Source: Pseudescherichia sp032055545 (GTDB lineage Bacteria > Pseudomonadota > Gammaproteobacteria > Enterobacterales > Enterobacteriaceae). From it: a DNA stretch of 64,000 nucleotides. Both the position numbers and the translations under genes were made by a program. Below, in pieces: positions 33,561 through 42,339 of the stretch. The DNA lies in assembly GCA_032055545.1 (NCBI GenBank), contig DAMBQR010000014.1, positions 5,380-69,379 on the forward strand, written 5' to 3'. The notes under the pieces were generated by a model. The model was not told the DNA's origin. It worked only from the letters and a program-made list of their open reading frames with translations, and made no database searches. Within the stretch, counting starts at the first letter, position 1. Each line of letters opens with the position of its first letter.

Positions 33561-34564
33561 CTCTCCTGCGGCGTGCCTACCGAGTGACGGCGCACCAGCG
33601 TTGGGCTAAAGAGGTGAGTGATCTCCGGCAGGGGCTGCTCTTTCGCCAGCGCCAGCGCCAGCTCTGCGGCCTGGGTTGCCATCGTCACGATCGGGTAGCG
33701 CACGGTGGTCAGGCGCGGGCGGACGTAGCGGGAGATCAGCACGTCATCAAAGCCGATCAGCGAGATTTCGCCCGGTACCTCAATGCCGTTGTCGTTTAAT
33801 ACGCCCATCGCTCCGGCAGCCATCGAGTCGTTGTAGCAGGCCACAGCGGTAAAGTGCCTGCCACGCCCAAGTAGCTCGGTCATTGCCTGCTCGCCGCCGC
33901 TCTCATCCGGCTCGCCCCAGGTCACCAGCCTGTCGTTACAGGGCAGGCCGTTCTCCCGCAGCGCATCGTAATAGCCCTGGAGGCGATCTTCCGCATCGGA
34001 GATGGCGTGGTTAGAGCAGAGGTAGCCAATTTTGGTATGCCCCTGCTGGATAAGATGCCGGGTCGCCAGCCATGCGCCGTAGCGATCGTCCAGCGCCACG
34101 CAGCGCTGCTCATAGCCAGGTACAATACGGTTGATCAGCACCATGCCGGGCATCTGATCCATCAGGGCGGCTAACTCTTCATTGGGAATGCTTTTGGCAT
34201 GTACCACCAGTGCCGCACAGCGGTGGCGCATCAGCTGCTCAATGGCCCGCCGCTCTTTCTGTTCGTTATGGTAGCCGTTACCAATCAGCAAAAAGTTACC
34301 GGTGTGGTAGGCCACCTGCTCCACCGCTTTGACCATAGCGCCAAAAAAGGGATCGGAGACGTCGCCGACCACCAGCCCGATGGTCTCCGTTGACTGCTGG
34401 GCCAGCGCGCGGGCATTCGCGTTGGGATGGTAATTGAGTGAGGCCATGGCGCTCTGTACCGCCTGCCGGGAGGCATCGCTGGCCTTGGGGGAGCTATTAA
34501 TGACGCGCGACACCGTGGCGACGGAAACACCTGCGAGCTTTGCAACATCCTTTATAGTCGCCAT
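33557..34564 (-). CDS. galR: Galactose operon repressor
   Basis: 335 residues, LacI/GalR family. The N-terminal HTH is TIKDVAKLAGVSVATVSRVIN, followed by a hinge helix (NANARALA) and a periplasmic-binding-like effector domain. It represses gal genes unless galactose is bound. A near-consensus GalR operator lies 18 bp upstream of its start, pointing to autoregulation. Confidence 0.94.
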   Translation of the reverse strand: MATIKDVAKLAGVSVATVSRVINSSPKASDASRQAVQSAMASLNYHPNANARALAQQSTETIGLVVGDVSDPFFGAMVKAVEQVAYHTGNFLLIGNGYHNEQKERRAIEQLMRHRCAALVVHAKSIPNEELAALMDQMPGMVLINRIVPGYEQRCVALDDRYGAWLATRHLIQQGHTKIGYLCSNHAISDAEDRLQGYYDALRENGLPCNDRLVTWGEPDESGGEQAMTELLGRGRHFTAVACYNDSMAAGAMGVLNDNGIEVPGEISLIGFDDVLISRYVRPRLTTVRYPIVTMATQAAELALALAKEQPLPEITHLFSPTLVRRHSVGTPQES

Positions 34565-34581
34565 TCTGAACCTTCTCTAAT

Positions 34582-34597
34582 GGGTAAGCGTTTACAC
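34582..34597 (-). promoter_or_regulatory. GalR/GalS operator upstream of galR
   Basis: GGGTAAGCGTTTACAC matches the GalR operator consensus GTGNAANCGNTTNCAC in 9 of 10 fixed positions, the single mismatch being position 2. It lies 18 bp from the galR start codon. A second GTGAAACC...GTTACAC sequence near 34686 has arms of the right kind but one base too little spacing. Confidence 0.75.
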
Positions 34598-34829
34598 CTG
34601 GTTAAGTGTTGCGGAAAAGTGCGGCAGGTTCAAGGCTGTTGCTTTTCTGAAGTACGCAAACGTGAGCCAAAGCGCATGTGCAGTGTGAAACCGTTACACT
34701 GGTGTTACCAGGCAAATAAACCGGGAAATAAAACAGGAAAAGGGTAATTCAAACCTTTAGTTACACTTTGCGATGAGCTGTTGCGATTGTTCCCTGGCAT
34801 CCGCAAAGGGGAAGAGCCACAATCAAGAT

Positions 34830-34914
34830 CCCAGAGGTATTGATTGGTGAGATTTCAGTACGTATAGAGTACTCACTTTTTGCACCAACCTGCGCGGATG
34901 CGCAGGTTTTTTTT
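34830..34914 (+). ncRNA. omrA: OmrA-type small regulatory RNA
   Basis: The 5' end CCCAGAGGTATTGATTGGTG is the conserved seed region of OmrA/OmrB. The 3' end is a terminator stem ACCTGCGC-GGAT-GCGCAGGT followed by eight T residues (34887-34914). The middle part is unlike either E. coli RNA. A -10-like CACAAT lies at 34818-34823. OmrA/B are known to be activated by OmpR and to repress outer-membrane proteins (for example ompT, cirA, fecA, csgD). The aas-galR location is the same as in E. coli, but only one copy is present here instead of the omrA-omrB pair. Confidence 0.93.
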
Positions 34915-34997
34915 CGCCCCGATTTTGCCGCCCGCCACACTTCTCGTGTAATCTGCCACAATTCTTGCCATACCCCGAACGACTGAACAGGAAGTTA

Positions 34998-37157
34998 ATG
35001 ATGCTGGGCTTTTTCCGTACCCTCGTCCGTCTGCTCTACCGCGTCGAGCTCACCGGCGATACGCAGCCGCTGCGCGGCGAGCGCGTACTCATCACCCCAA
35101 ACCACGTCTCTTTTATTGACGGCATTCTGCTGGCGCTATTTTTACCGGTGCGTCCGGTGTTTGCGGTCTACACCTCTATCAGCCAGCGCTGGTATATGCG
35201 CGCCCTGACGAGCCTGATCGACTTTGTGCCCCTCGATCCCACCAAGCCGATGTCGATCAAGCAGCTGGTGCGCCTGATCGAAAGCGGCCGCCCGGTGGTG
35301 ATCTTCCCGGAGGGGCGCATCTCGGTCTCCGGTTCGCTGATGAAAATTTATGACGGGGCCGCCTTTGTCGCTGCTAAATCGCGGGCAACGGTGATCCCGG
35401 TACGCATTGAGGGGGCAGAGCTGACCTTCTTTAGCCGCCTGAAGGGGCTGGTAAAGCAGCGCCTCTTCCCGCGCATTAGCCTGCACATTCTGCCTCCAAC
35501 CCAGCTACCGATGCCGGACGCGCCCCGCGCCCGCGATCGCCGCAGGCTGGCGGGCGAGATGCTCCACCAGATCATGATGGAAGCGCGCATGGCCGTGCGC
35601 CCGCGGGAGACACTCTTCGAAGCCCTGCTGGCGGCGCAGTATCGCTACGGCGCAGGCAAGAACTGCGTCGAGGATATCAATTTCAAGCCCGATACCTACC
35701 GCAAGCTGCTGACCAAAACGCTGTTTGTGGCGCGTATTCTGGATAAGTACAGCGCTAAAGGCGAGACCATCGGCCTGATGCTGCCGAACGCGGGCATCGC
35801 TGCGGCGGTGATTTTCGGTGCCATCGCCCGGGGACGCGTTCCGGCAATGATGAACTACACGGCGGGGGTAAAGGGCATGGGCAGCGCCATTACCGCCGCG
35901 CAGATCAAAACCATCTTTACCTCCCGCCAGTTTATGGAGAAGGGCAAGCTCTGGCATCTGCCGGAGCAGCTGACCCAGGTGCGCTGGATCTATCTGGAAG
36001 ATCTGAAAGGCGAGGTCACTGCCGCCGACAAACTGTGGATCTTCGGCCATCTGCTGATGCCGCGCCTGGCGCAGGTGCCGCAGCAGCCCGAGGACACCGC
36101 GCTGGTGCTCTTTACCTCCGGCTCGGAGGGCAATCCGAAAGGGGTGGTTCACAGCCATAAAAGCATTCTCGCCAACGTGGAGCAGATCCGGACCATCGCT
36201 GATTTTACCGCGCGGGATCGCTTTATGTCGGCCCTGCCGCTGTTCCACTCCTTTGGCCTTACCGTGGGGCTATTTACCCCGCTGCTGACCGGCGCGGAGG
36301 TATTTCTTTACCCCAGCCCGCTGCACTACCGTATCGTGCCGGAGCTGGTCTATGACCGTAACTGCACCGTGCTGTTTGGCACCTCGACCTTCCTTGGGCA
36401 CTACGCCCGCTTTGCCAACCCTTACGACTTCTACCGTCTGCGCTACGTGGTGGCCGGGGCAGAAAAACTGCAGGAGAGCACCCGCCAGCTCTGGCAGGAC
36501 AAGTTTGGCCTGCGCGTGCTTGAGGGCTACGGCGTAACCGAGTGTGCGCCTGTGGTCTCTATTAACGTACCCATGGCAGCGAAGCCGGGCACGGTGGGAC
36601 GTATTCTGCCGGGGATGGATGCACGCCTGATGGCGGTGCCGGGCATTGAAGAGGGGGGCAGGCTGCAGCTGAAGGGGCCGAACGTTATGACTGGCTACCT
36701 GCGCGTCGAGAACCCTGGCGTACTTGAGCGCCCGGCAGCGGAGAACGCCGAGGGTGAGATGGAAGCCGGCTGGTATGACACTGGCGACATCGTACGCTTC
36801 GACGAGCAGGGCTTTGTGCAGATCCAGGGCCGGGCCAAGCGCTTTGCCAAAATCGCCGGGGAGATGATCTCGCTGGAGATGGTAGAGCAGCTGGCACTGC
36901 TGGCTTCGCCGGACAAAATGCACGCCACGGTAGTGAAGAGCGACGCCAGCAAAGGCGAGGCGCTGGTGATGTTTACCACCGACAGTGAGCTGACCCGCGA
37001 GATGCTGCTCCAGCAGGCGCGCGCTCAGGGCGTGCCGGAGCTGGCGGTGCCGCGCGATATCCGTTTCCTCAAGCAGCTGCCGGTATTGGGCAGCGGCAAA
37101 CCGGATTTTGTTACCCTGAAGAGCAAACTCGACGAGACGGAAGCGCAACATGCATGA
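34998..37157 (+). CDS. aas: Bifunctional 2-acyl-glycerophosphoethanolamine acyltransferase / acyl-ACP synthetase
   Basis: 719 residues. The N-terminal acyltransferase domain carries NHVSFID (HX4D type) and FPEGRIS. The C-terminal AMP-forming domain has LFTSGSEGNPKG and YGVTECAP, then YDTGDIVRFD. It re-acylates lyso-phosphatidylethanolamine at the inner membrane. Two adjacent ATGs (34998, 35001) both fit AGGAAG at 34989; the first gives the E. coli length. The 3' end overlaps lplT by 8 bp, and the two form the lysophospholipid recycling operon. Confidence 0.95.
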   Translation: MMLGFFRTLVRLLYRVELTGDTQPLRGERVLITPNHVSFIDGILLALFLPVRPVFAVYTSISQRWYMRALTSLIDFVPLDPTKPMSIKQLVRLIESGRPVVIFPEGRISVSGSLMKIYDGAAFVAAKSRATVIPVRIEGAELTFFSRLKGLVKQRLFPRISLHILPPTQLPMPDAPRARDRRRLAGEMLHQIMMEARMAVRPRETLFEALLAAQYRYGAGKNCVEDINFKPDTYRKLLTKTLFVARILDKYSAKGETIGLMLPNAGIAAAVIFGAIARGRVPAMMNYTAGVKGMGSAITAAQIKTIFTSRQFMEKGKLWHLPEQLTQVRWIYLEDLKGEVTAADKLWIFGHLLMPRLAQVPQQPEDTALVLFTSGSEGNPKGVVHSHKSILANVEQIRTIADFTARDRFMSALPLFHSFGLTVGLFTPLLTGAEVFLYPSPLHYRIVPELVYDRNCTVLFGTSTFLGHYARFANPYDFYRLRYVVAGAEKLQESTRQLWQDKFGLRVLEGYGVTECAPVVSINVPMAAKPGTVGRILPGMDARLMAVPGIEEGGRLQLKGPNVMTGYLRVENPGVLERPAAENAEGEMEAGWYDTGDIVRFDEQGFVQIQGRAKRFAKIAGEMISLEMVEQLALLASPDKMHATVVKSDASKGEALVMFTTDSELTREMLLQQARAQGVPELAVPRDIRFLKQLPVLGSGKPDFVTLKSKLDETEAQHA

Positions 37158-38343
37158 GTCAGTGAGCACTAACAATTCTTTGCTGTCGAAGGGCATGCTG
37201 GCGGTCACCGCCGCCCAGTTCCTCTCGGCGTTTGGCGACAACGCCCTGCTGTTTGCCACTCTGGCGCTGCTCAAGGCCGAGTTTTACCCCGACTGGAGCC
37301 AGCCGATCCTACAGATGGTGTTTGTAGGCGCTTACATCCTCTTCGCCCCCTTTGTTGGTCAGGTGGCGGACAGCTTTGCTAAGGGGCGGGTGATGATGTT
37401 CGCTAACGGGCTAAAGCTGATCGGCGCGCTGAGTATCTGCGTGGGCCTTAACCCCTTTATTGGCTATACCCTGGTGGGCATTGGTGCGGCAGCTTACTCT
37501 CCGGCCAAGTACGGTATTCTCGGCGAGCTGACCACTGGCGATAAGCTGGTGAAGGCTAACGGTCTGATGGAGTCCTCGACTATCGCCGCCATCCTGCTGG
37601 GTTCGGTCGCGGGCGGCGTGCTGGCGGACTGGCACGTGCTGGCGGCGCTCGGCATCTGCGCTTTGGTTTATGCAGGCGCGGTTGTCGCGAACCTGATGAT
37701 CCCCAAACTGCCTGCGGCCCGTCCTGGGCTAAGCTGGCGCTTTACCCCCATGACCCAGAGCTTCTTTCACGCCTGTAAAACGCTGTGGCTAAACGGTGAA
37801 ACCCGCTTCTCGCTGGTGGGTACCAGCCTGTTCTGGGGTGCAGGGGTAACGCTGCGCTTCCTGCTGGTGCTGTGGGTGCCGGTGGCGCTGGGCATTAGCG
37901 ATAACGCGACGCCAACCTATCTTAACGCTATGGTGGCGGTGGGCATTGTCGTCGGCGCGGGTGTGGCGGCGAAGCTGGTGACTCTGGAGAGCGTGGCCCG
38001 TTGCATGCCTGCCGGGATCCTTATCGGCGTAGTGGTGACGCTCTTTTCGTTACAACATGCATTGCTGCCTGCCTACGGCCTGCTGGTGCTCATCGGCGTG
38101 CTGGGCGGATTTTTCGTTGTGCCGTTGAATGCGCTTTTGCAGGAGCGGGGGAAGCGTTCCGTCGGGGCGGGCAACGCTATCGCCGTGCAGAATCTGGGCG
38201 AGAACGCGGCGATGCTGATTATGCTGGGGCTCTACTCGCTGGCGGTAAAAGCGGGTGCGCCGGTAGTCGGCGTTGGGGTTGGCTTTGGCGTGCTGTTTGC
38301 GCTGGCGATTGCCGCCCTGTGGCTGTGGCAGCGCCGTCGATAA
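37150..38343 (+). CDS. lplT: Lysophospholipid transporter
   Basis: 397 residues, major facilitator type with about 12 membrane helices. It flips lysophosphatidylethanolamine inward for Aas. The N-terminal SAFGDNALLFATLALLK and GQVADSFAKGRVM loop are typical. It overlaps aas by 8 bp and is followed by a hairpin shared with the convergent gene tas. Confidence 0.94.
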   Translation: MHESVSTNNSLLSKGMLAVTAAQFLSAFGDNALLFATLALLKAEFYPDWSQPILQMVFVGAYILFAPFVGQVADSFAKGRVMMFANGLKLIGALSICVGLNPFIGYTLVGIGAAAYSPAKYGILGELTTGDKLVKANGLMESSTIAAILLGSVAGGVLADWHVLAALGICALVYAGAVVANLMIPKLPAARPGLSWRFTPMTQSFFHACKTLWLNGETRFSLVGTSLFWGAGVTLRFLLVLWVPVALGISDNATPTYLNAMVAVGIVVGAGVAAKLVTLESVARCMPAGILIGVVVTLFSLQHALLPAYGLLVLIGVLGGFFVVPLNALLQERGKRSVGAGNAIAVQNLGENAAMLIMLGLYSLAVKAGAPVVGVGVGFGVLFALAIAALWLWQRRR

Positions 38344-38376
38344 AAAAACATGCCCGGCAGGCGTACTCCGCCGGGC
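38342..38376 (-). terminator. Terminator between convergent lplT and tas
   Basis: GCCCGGC (38352-38358) and GCCGGGC (38370-38376) form the stem. On the - strand the hairpin is followed by ATGTTTTTTT, so it ends tas; it may also protect the lplT transcript end. Confidence 0.82.
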
Positions 38377-38383
38377 AATTCAC

Positions 38384-39424
38384 TTACGGTGCCGGGTAGG
38401 TATAAACCTTGTGCACCGCTTCAATCTCCGCTAATACCTCTTCGTTCAGCTCCAGATACAGGCTCTCAACGTTGGTTTTCAGCTGCTCCATGGTCGTCGC
38501 CCCCAGCAGGGTGCTGGCCACGAACGGCTGACGGCGGACAAAGGCCAGCGCCATCTGCGCCGGGTCCAGGTTATGCCGTTTAGCGATATCCACATAGGCG
38601 GCGATCGCCTTTTGCGTCTGCTCACCGCTATAGCGCGTAAAACGACTAAACAGCGTGTTGCGCGCCCCGGCCGGCTTCGCGCCGTTCAGGTATTTGCCTG
38701 TCAGGGTGCCGAATGCCAGGCAGGAGTAGGCCAGTAGTTCGACGCCCTCAAACTGACTCACCTCTGCCAGACCCACCTCAAAGCTGCGGTTCAGCAGGCT
38801 ATAGGGGTTCTGGATGGTGACGATGCGCGGCAGATCGTGCTTATCCGCCAGGTGCAGATAGCGCATCACGCCAAAAGCCGTTTCGTTGGAGACGCCGATA
38901 TAGCGGATCTTGCCCGCCCGCTGACACTCGGCCAGCGCTTCCAGCGTTTCCAGAATAGTGACGCCGGGAGAGGACTCCGTCCACTCATAGCCCAGCTTGC
39001 CAAAGCAGTTGGTTGGGCGCTGTGGCCAGTGAACCTGGTAGAGATCGAGATAGTCGGTTTGCAGGCGTTTCAGGCTGGCGTCCAGCGCTTCACGGATGTT
39101 TTTGCGATCCAGCACCTGATTCTGGCGAATGCCGCTGTCGTTATTGCGGCTGGGCCCGCTCACCTTGGAGGCGATAACCAGCTTTTCACGGCTGCCGTGC
39201 TTCGCCAGCCAGTTGCCGACGTAGGTTTCGGTTAAGCCCTGGGTCTCCGGGCGCGGCGGCACGGGATACATCTCTGCCACATCGATCAGGTTGATACCCT
39301 GGGCTACGGCGTAATCAAGCTGTGCATGGGCCTCGGCTTCGCTGTTCTGCTCACCAAAGGTCATTGTGCCCAGCCCCAGCGTGCTTATCTCAAGCGAGCT
39401 GTGAGGGATACGGTGATAATGCAT
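38384..39424 (-). CDS. tas: Tas aldo/keto reductase
   Basis: 346 residues of the aldo-keto reductase family. The N-terminal GLGTMTFGEQNSEAEAH, catalytic Asp and Tyr in LIDVAEMYPVP, Lys in ASKVSG and His in VHWPQRP are all visible. E. coli Tas was found as a multicopy suppressor of tyrosine auxotrophy under starvation; the true substrate is unclear. Position next to lplT and ygdR is conserved. Confidence 0.93.
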   Translation of the reverse strand: MHYHRIPHSSLEISTLGLGTMTFGEQNSEAEAHAQLDYAVAQGINLIDVAEMYPVPPRPETQGLTETYVGNWLAKHGSREKLVIASKVSGPSRNNDSGIRQNQVLDRKNIREALDASLKRLQTDYLDLYQVHWPQRPTNCFGKLGYEWTESSPGVTILETLEALAECQRAGKIRYIGVSNETAFGVMRYLHLADKHDLPRIVTIQNPYSLLNRSFEVGLAEVSQFEGVELLAYSCLAFGTLTGKYLNGAKPAGARNTLFSRFTRYSGEQTQKAIAAYVDIAKRHNLDPAQMALAFVRRQPFVASTLLGATTMEQLKTNVESLYLELNEEVLAEIEAVHKVYTYPAP

Positions 39425-39547
39425 AGCCGGCTTCCTTGTTTTTTAACAACGTCAGGGGCTTCCTGACAAAGGAATATAAACATGGCAGAGGGGAGGCAAA
39501 AGGGGAAGAGAAAAATCAAAAGGCCAGCAGATTGCTGACCTTAGCAC

Positions 39548-39766
39548 TTAGCGTTCGATAATTTGTGACACGTCATCGCGGTTAATCTGCATCTCGTTGC
39601 CCTGCAGGTCGCGGTAGCTGACCAGCCCGGTATCGTCATCTACTGCCGGCTTGCCTTCGGTCAGGATCATACGGCCATCTTTGGTCGCCATCACATAGTC
39701 GCTGCTGCATCCTGTAACTGCACAGGCTAAACCCACTGCGGAAATCACTACTGCCCATTTTTTCAC
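39548..39766 (-). CDS. ygdR: Small lipoprotein of the YgdI/YgdR family
   Basis: 72 residues. A lipoprotein signal (MKKWAVVISAVGLACAVTGC) gives a lipobox cysteine at residue 20, followed by Ser-Ser. The mature domain (DYVMATKDGRMILTEGKP...) is the DUF903 SH3-like fold. Function is unknown in the family. It is followed on the other strand by the tandem small-protein pair. Confidence 0.92.
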   Translation of the reverse strand: MKKWAVVISAVGLACAVTGCSSDYVMATKDGRMILTEGKPAVDDDTGLVSYRDLQGNEMQINRDDVSQIIER

Positions 39767-39951
39767 GGCTTTTCTCCTTCTTAAGGCCAGAATCTGTAAT
39801 GAGTGTAGTAATAACGCACGGATACGAAAGGAAAAAGCGGGAAAATCTTAAAAGACAGCGCGAAATAGCGGTATTCGCCACGGTTTGTATACACATAGCC
39901 TGATAATATTTTCGTGATGTAATTAACGTTACACGTAACGGAGAAGGCGAG

Positions 39952-40188
39952 ATGGAGATACGCGTCAAAACGCTTGAGGAGAAGGTGGAGTCGCTGGTCA
40001 CGGATGTCGCCGTGATTAAGTCTAACTACGCAACGAAGGAGGATACGTCTGCAATCAGGATTGAAGTTGCCAACATTAAGGCTGAGCTACATAGCGTTAT
40101 CAGGACGCAAGCTATGGCGATCATTGGCTCAATGATCGCGATCACCGGCGTCGCTTCAGGCGTTATCATTAAATTTCTCGCCCATTAA
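39952..40188 (+). CDS. Small coiled-coil protein with C-terminal membrane segment, copy 1
   Basis: 78 residues. The N-terminal two thirds are heptad-like (RVKTLEEKVESLVTDVAVIKSN), then YATKED, then a ~20-residue hydrophobic C-terminus (IIGSMIAITGVASGVIIKFL) ending KFLAH, so a tail-anchored membrane protein is likely. GGAGAAGG precedes ATG 39952. It resembles in layout phage XhlA-like and other short coiled-coil/TM proteins, but no family is assigned with confidence. It stands between ygdR and ygdQ, where E. coli has no such gene to my knowledge. Confidence 0.8.
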   Translation: MEIRVKTLEEKVESLVTDVAVIKSNYATKEDTSAIRIEVANIKAELHSVIRTQAMAIIGSMIAITGVASGVIIKFLAH

Positions 40189-40255
40189 TGCAGCGATGAT
40201 TTCCCCCATAGCGGGGAGCGAGAGATAAAAGATAAAAAGTAACGGAGAAGGAGAG

Positions 40256-40513
40256 ATGGAGATACGCGTCATAACGCTTGAGGAGAAGGTGGAGTCGCTG
40301 GTCACGGATGTCGCTGTGATTAAGTCTAACTACGCAACGAAGGAGGATATCTCAACCATCAGAGTGGAATTAGCAGAGACTAACGTCAGAATTGCAGATG
40401 TAAAGGCCGAGCTTCATAGCACGCTTAGAGCTCAGGTAACGACGATCGTTGGTTCAATGATTGCGATTACCGGCGTCGCTTCAGGCGTTATCATTAAATT
40501 TCTCGCCCATTAA
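40256..40513 (+). CDS. Small coiled-coil protein with C-terminal membrane segment, copy 2
   Basis: 85 residues, a paralogue of the preceding gene. Residues 1-34 and the last ~22 are almost identical to copy 1. The middle has seven additional residues (around ETNVRIADV), exactly one coiled-coil heptad. GGAGAAGGAGAG precedes ATG 40256. The pair could form hetero-oligomers of different reach. A hairpin at 40522-40543 follows the stop. Function unknown. Confidence 0.8.
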   Translation: MEIRVITLEEKVESLVTDVAVIKSNYATKEDISTIRVELAETNVRIADVKAELHSTLRAQVTTIVGSMIAITGVASGVIIKFLAH

Positions 40514-40521
40514 TGCAGTGA

Positions 40522-40543
40522 TGGCTCCCCCGTAGCGGGGGAG
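40522..40543 (+). terminator. Hairpin after the second small gene
   Basis: CTCCCCC-GTAG-CGGGGGAG lies just after the copy 2 stop codon. The weaker counterpart CCCC-ATAG-CGGGG follows copy 1 near 40203. No T-run follows either, so termination strength is uncertain. Confidence 0.5.
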
Positions 40544-40550
40544 CGAGGGA

Positions 40551-41264
40551 TCACAGCGGATTCTTTTTATTGCGCAACAGGTTCAGGGTCTCGACGGCGA
40601 TCGAGAAGAACATAGCGAAGTAGATGTAGCCTTTCGGCACATGAATGCCAAAACTCTCCAGCATCAGCGTAAAGCCGACCAGGATCAGGAACGACAGGGC
40701 CAGCATTTTTACCGACGGATGACGATCGACAAACTCGCCGATAGGGCGGGCGGCAAACATCATCACGCCGACGGAGATCACCACCGCCGCCATCATAATG
40801 AACAGGTGATCCGACAGGCCCACCGCCGTAATCACCGAGTCAAGGCTGAAGATAATATCCAGCATCATGATCTGCACGATGGCGCCGAGGAAAGAGTGAA
40901 CGTTGGTTTTCAGCCCCTCCTCTTCACCTTCGATGGACTCGTGGATCTCCTTGCTGGCTTTCCAGATAAGGAACAGGCCGCCGAGCAGCAGGATCAGATC
41001 CCGGGCGGAGACCGCGTGATCGAAAACGCTAAACAGCGGCGTGGTCAGCCGGGTCACCCACGAGATAGAGGCCAGAAGCGCCAGACGCATCAGCATTGCG
41101 CCCGCCAGGCCAATACGCCGGGCGTGGTTGCGCTGTGCGGTCGGAAGCTTAGCAACGACCAGAGAGAGGAAAATAATATTGTCGATCCCGAGCACAATCT
41201 CCAGCAGCGTCAGCGTACCGAGCGCGAGCCAGGCGTTGGGATCGGTTATCCATGCAAATAACAT
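40551..41264 (-). CDS. ygdQ: TerC-family integral membrane protein
   Basis: 237 residues with about seven membrane helices. TerC-family acidic membrane motifs are seen: EIVLGIDNIIFLS near residue 22 and DIIFSLDSVITAVG in the second half. E. coli YgdQ is an uncharacterised relative of the tellurite/metal-ion-linked TerC group. ATG 41264; the gene lies downstream of mutH on the same strand after 75 bp. Confidence 0.93.
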   Translation of the reverse strand: MLFAWITDPNAWLALGTLTLLEIVLGIDNIIFLSLVVAKLPTAQRNHARRIGLAGAMLMRLALLASISWVTRLTTPLFSVFDHAVSARDLILLLGGLFLIWKASKEIHESIEGEEEGLKTNVHSFLGAIVQIMMLDIIFSLDSVITAVGLSDHLFIMMAAVVISVGVMMFAARPIGEFVDRHPSVKMLALSFLILVGFTLMLESFGIHVPKGYIYFAMFFSIAVETLNLLRNKKNPL

Positions 41265-41339
41265 CGTAAAGTCCTGCCAAAAAAAGAAGCGCTAATTATA
41301 AGCCTGCGGCGGGCGAGGGCAAAAAATTTAATAACCCTG

Positions 41340-42023
41340 CTACAAAAAATGCCGCTCCAGCAGCGCACGGGTAAAGTTCTTCTTCAGGTAAAAGCCTCGC
41401 GGCAGGGTGAGGATCGGCTGGCCGTGCTGGCCCACCGCCTCGGTCAGCGCCTTGCTGTTCGCCGCCTTGGGCCGCAGCTGTAGCACCTCACCATGGCGGG
41501 CAGTAATGCTCTCTACCTGACCCAGCACGATAAGATCCATCAGCTCCTCCCAGTCCATCCGCAGCTGCTGCTCTTCCAGCTCGCTGGGGCTCCACAGCAG
41601 CGGGGAGCCAACCCGGCGACTGGCGATGGGGATCTCCCGTGAGCCCTCTACCGGGATCCACAGCACCCGCTTGAGCTTGTGCCGCACATGGCTGCTCTCC
41701 CAGGTGACGCCGCTGTTGCCGGTCAGCGGAGCAACGCAGACAAAAGTGGTCTCCAGTGGACGGCCCAGGCTATCCACCGGAATAGTTTTCAGCTCCACTC
41801 CGAGGGCGGCAAAATCCTGCTCAGGCTTACTGCCCGCGCTCGCCCCCAGCCAGCGCTCCAGCAGCACGCCGGTCCAGCCTTTATCACGCTTAAAATCCGC
41901 CGGAACAGGCAGTCCGGCCAGCGCACCCAGTTCGCCGAGGGTGAGTCCAGCCAACCGCTGCGCCTGCGTAAGCAGAGCGCTTTCCGAGTCCGGCGGAGAG
42001 GTAAAAGGGGAGAGCGGCAGCAT
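41340..42023 (-). CDS. mutH: DNA mismatch repair endonuclease MutH
   Basis: 227 residues. It nicks the unmethylated strand at hemimethylated GATC, directed by MutS-MutL. The catalytic D-x6-E-x-K motif is Asp70, Glu77, Lys79 in DFAALGVELKT, at the same numbers as in E. coli, with Glu56 upstream. The C-terminal residues end HFL, slightly shorter than E. coli. It is divergent from rppH across a 680-bp spacer. Confidence 0.96.
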   Translation of the reverse strand: MLPLSPFTSPPDSESALLTQAQRLAGLTLGELGALAGLPVPADFKRDKGWTGVLLERWLGASAGSKPEQDFAALGVELKTIPVDSLGRPLETTFVCVAPLTGNSGVTWESSHVRHKLKRVLWIPVEGSREIPIASRRVGSPLLWSPSELEEQQLRMDWEELMDLIVLGQVESITARHGEVLQLRPKAANSKALTEAVGQHGQPILTLPRGFYLKKNFTRALLERHFL

Positions 42024-42211
42024 ATGAACAACCTCTGGTTAAAAAATGAACAGCAATAGTACACAGGGGATAACGCGTAAGATCTTTTCCGACAGTGATA
42101 AACAACGCAATGATTTTTAGGATTTTTTTCCCTTGCGCTCTGTTTGTTGCGCAACGACTCGCAGGGTTTTCCAAATCTGGTCACTGACAATGAACAGGAT
42201 CTTACACCATG

Positions 42212-42220
42212 TTATCCACA
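42212..42220 (+). promoter_or_regulatory. DnaA-box-type sequence 1
   Basis: TTATCCACA is a perfect match to the strong DnaA box consensus TTATNCACA. It lies in the mutH-rppH spacer. Confidence 0.6.
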
Positions 42221-42330
42221 GAAAAGTGGGATAAGTGAGAAAAACCGGCACTACTGTTTCCATTTACAGCCTTGACGTGCGACCAAAATCGAATTTTCGC
42301 ACAAATTGTGCTTAACTTAGTGGCACAATA

Positions 42331-42339
42331 TGTGGATAA
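42331..42339 (-). promoter_or_regulatory. DnaA-box-type sequence 2
   Basis: TGTGGATAA is the reverse complement of TTATCCACA, a perfect consensus DnaA box, in inverted orientation 119 bp from box 1. A third, near-match CTATCCACA lies at 42528-42536. Confidence 0.6.

Larger units (their letters stand above)
39936..40550. repeat. Tandem duplication of a ~290-bp unit with small genes and hairpins
   Basis: Unit 1 (39936-40220) and unit 2 (40240-40550) each begin TAACGGAGAAGG with the ribosome-binding site, carry a small gene, and end with a hairpin (CCCC-ATAG-CGGGG and CTCCCCC-GTAG-CGGGGGAG). The first ~110 bp and last ~80 bp are nearly identical; the middle differs and has a 21-bp length change. 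Confidence 0.9.

Noticed and set aside
34684..34712. Second GalR-type operator upstream of galR
   Set aside because: GTGAAACC...GTTACAC has correct arms but one base too few between them, so it was not called as a site.
39936..40550. CRISPR-like repeat structure
   Set aside because: There are only two ~290-bp units containing genes; no short direct repeats with unique spacers are present here or elsewhere in the window.
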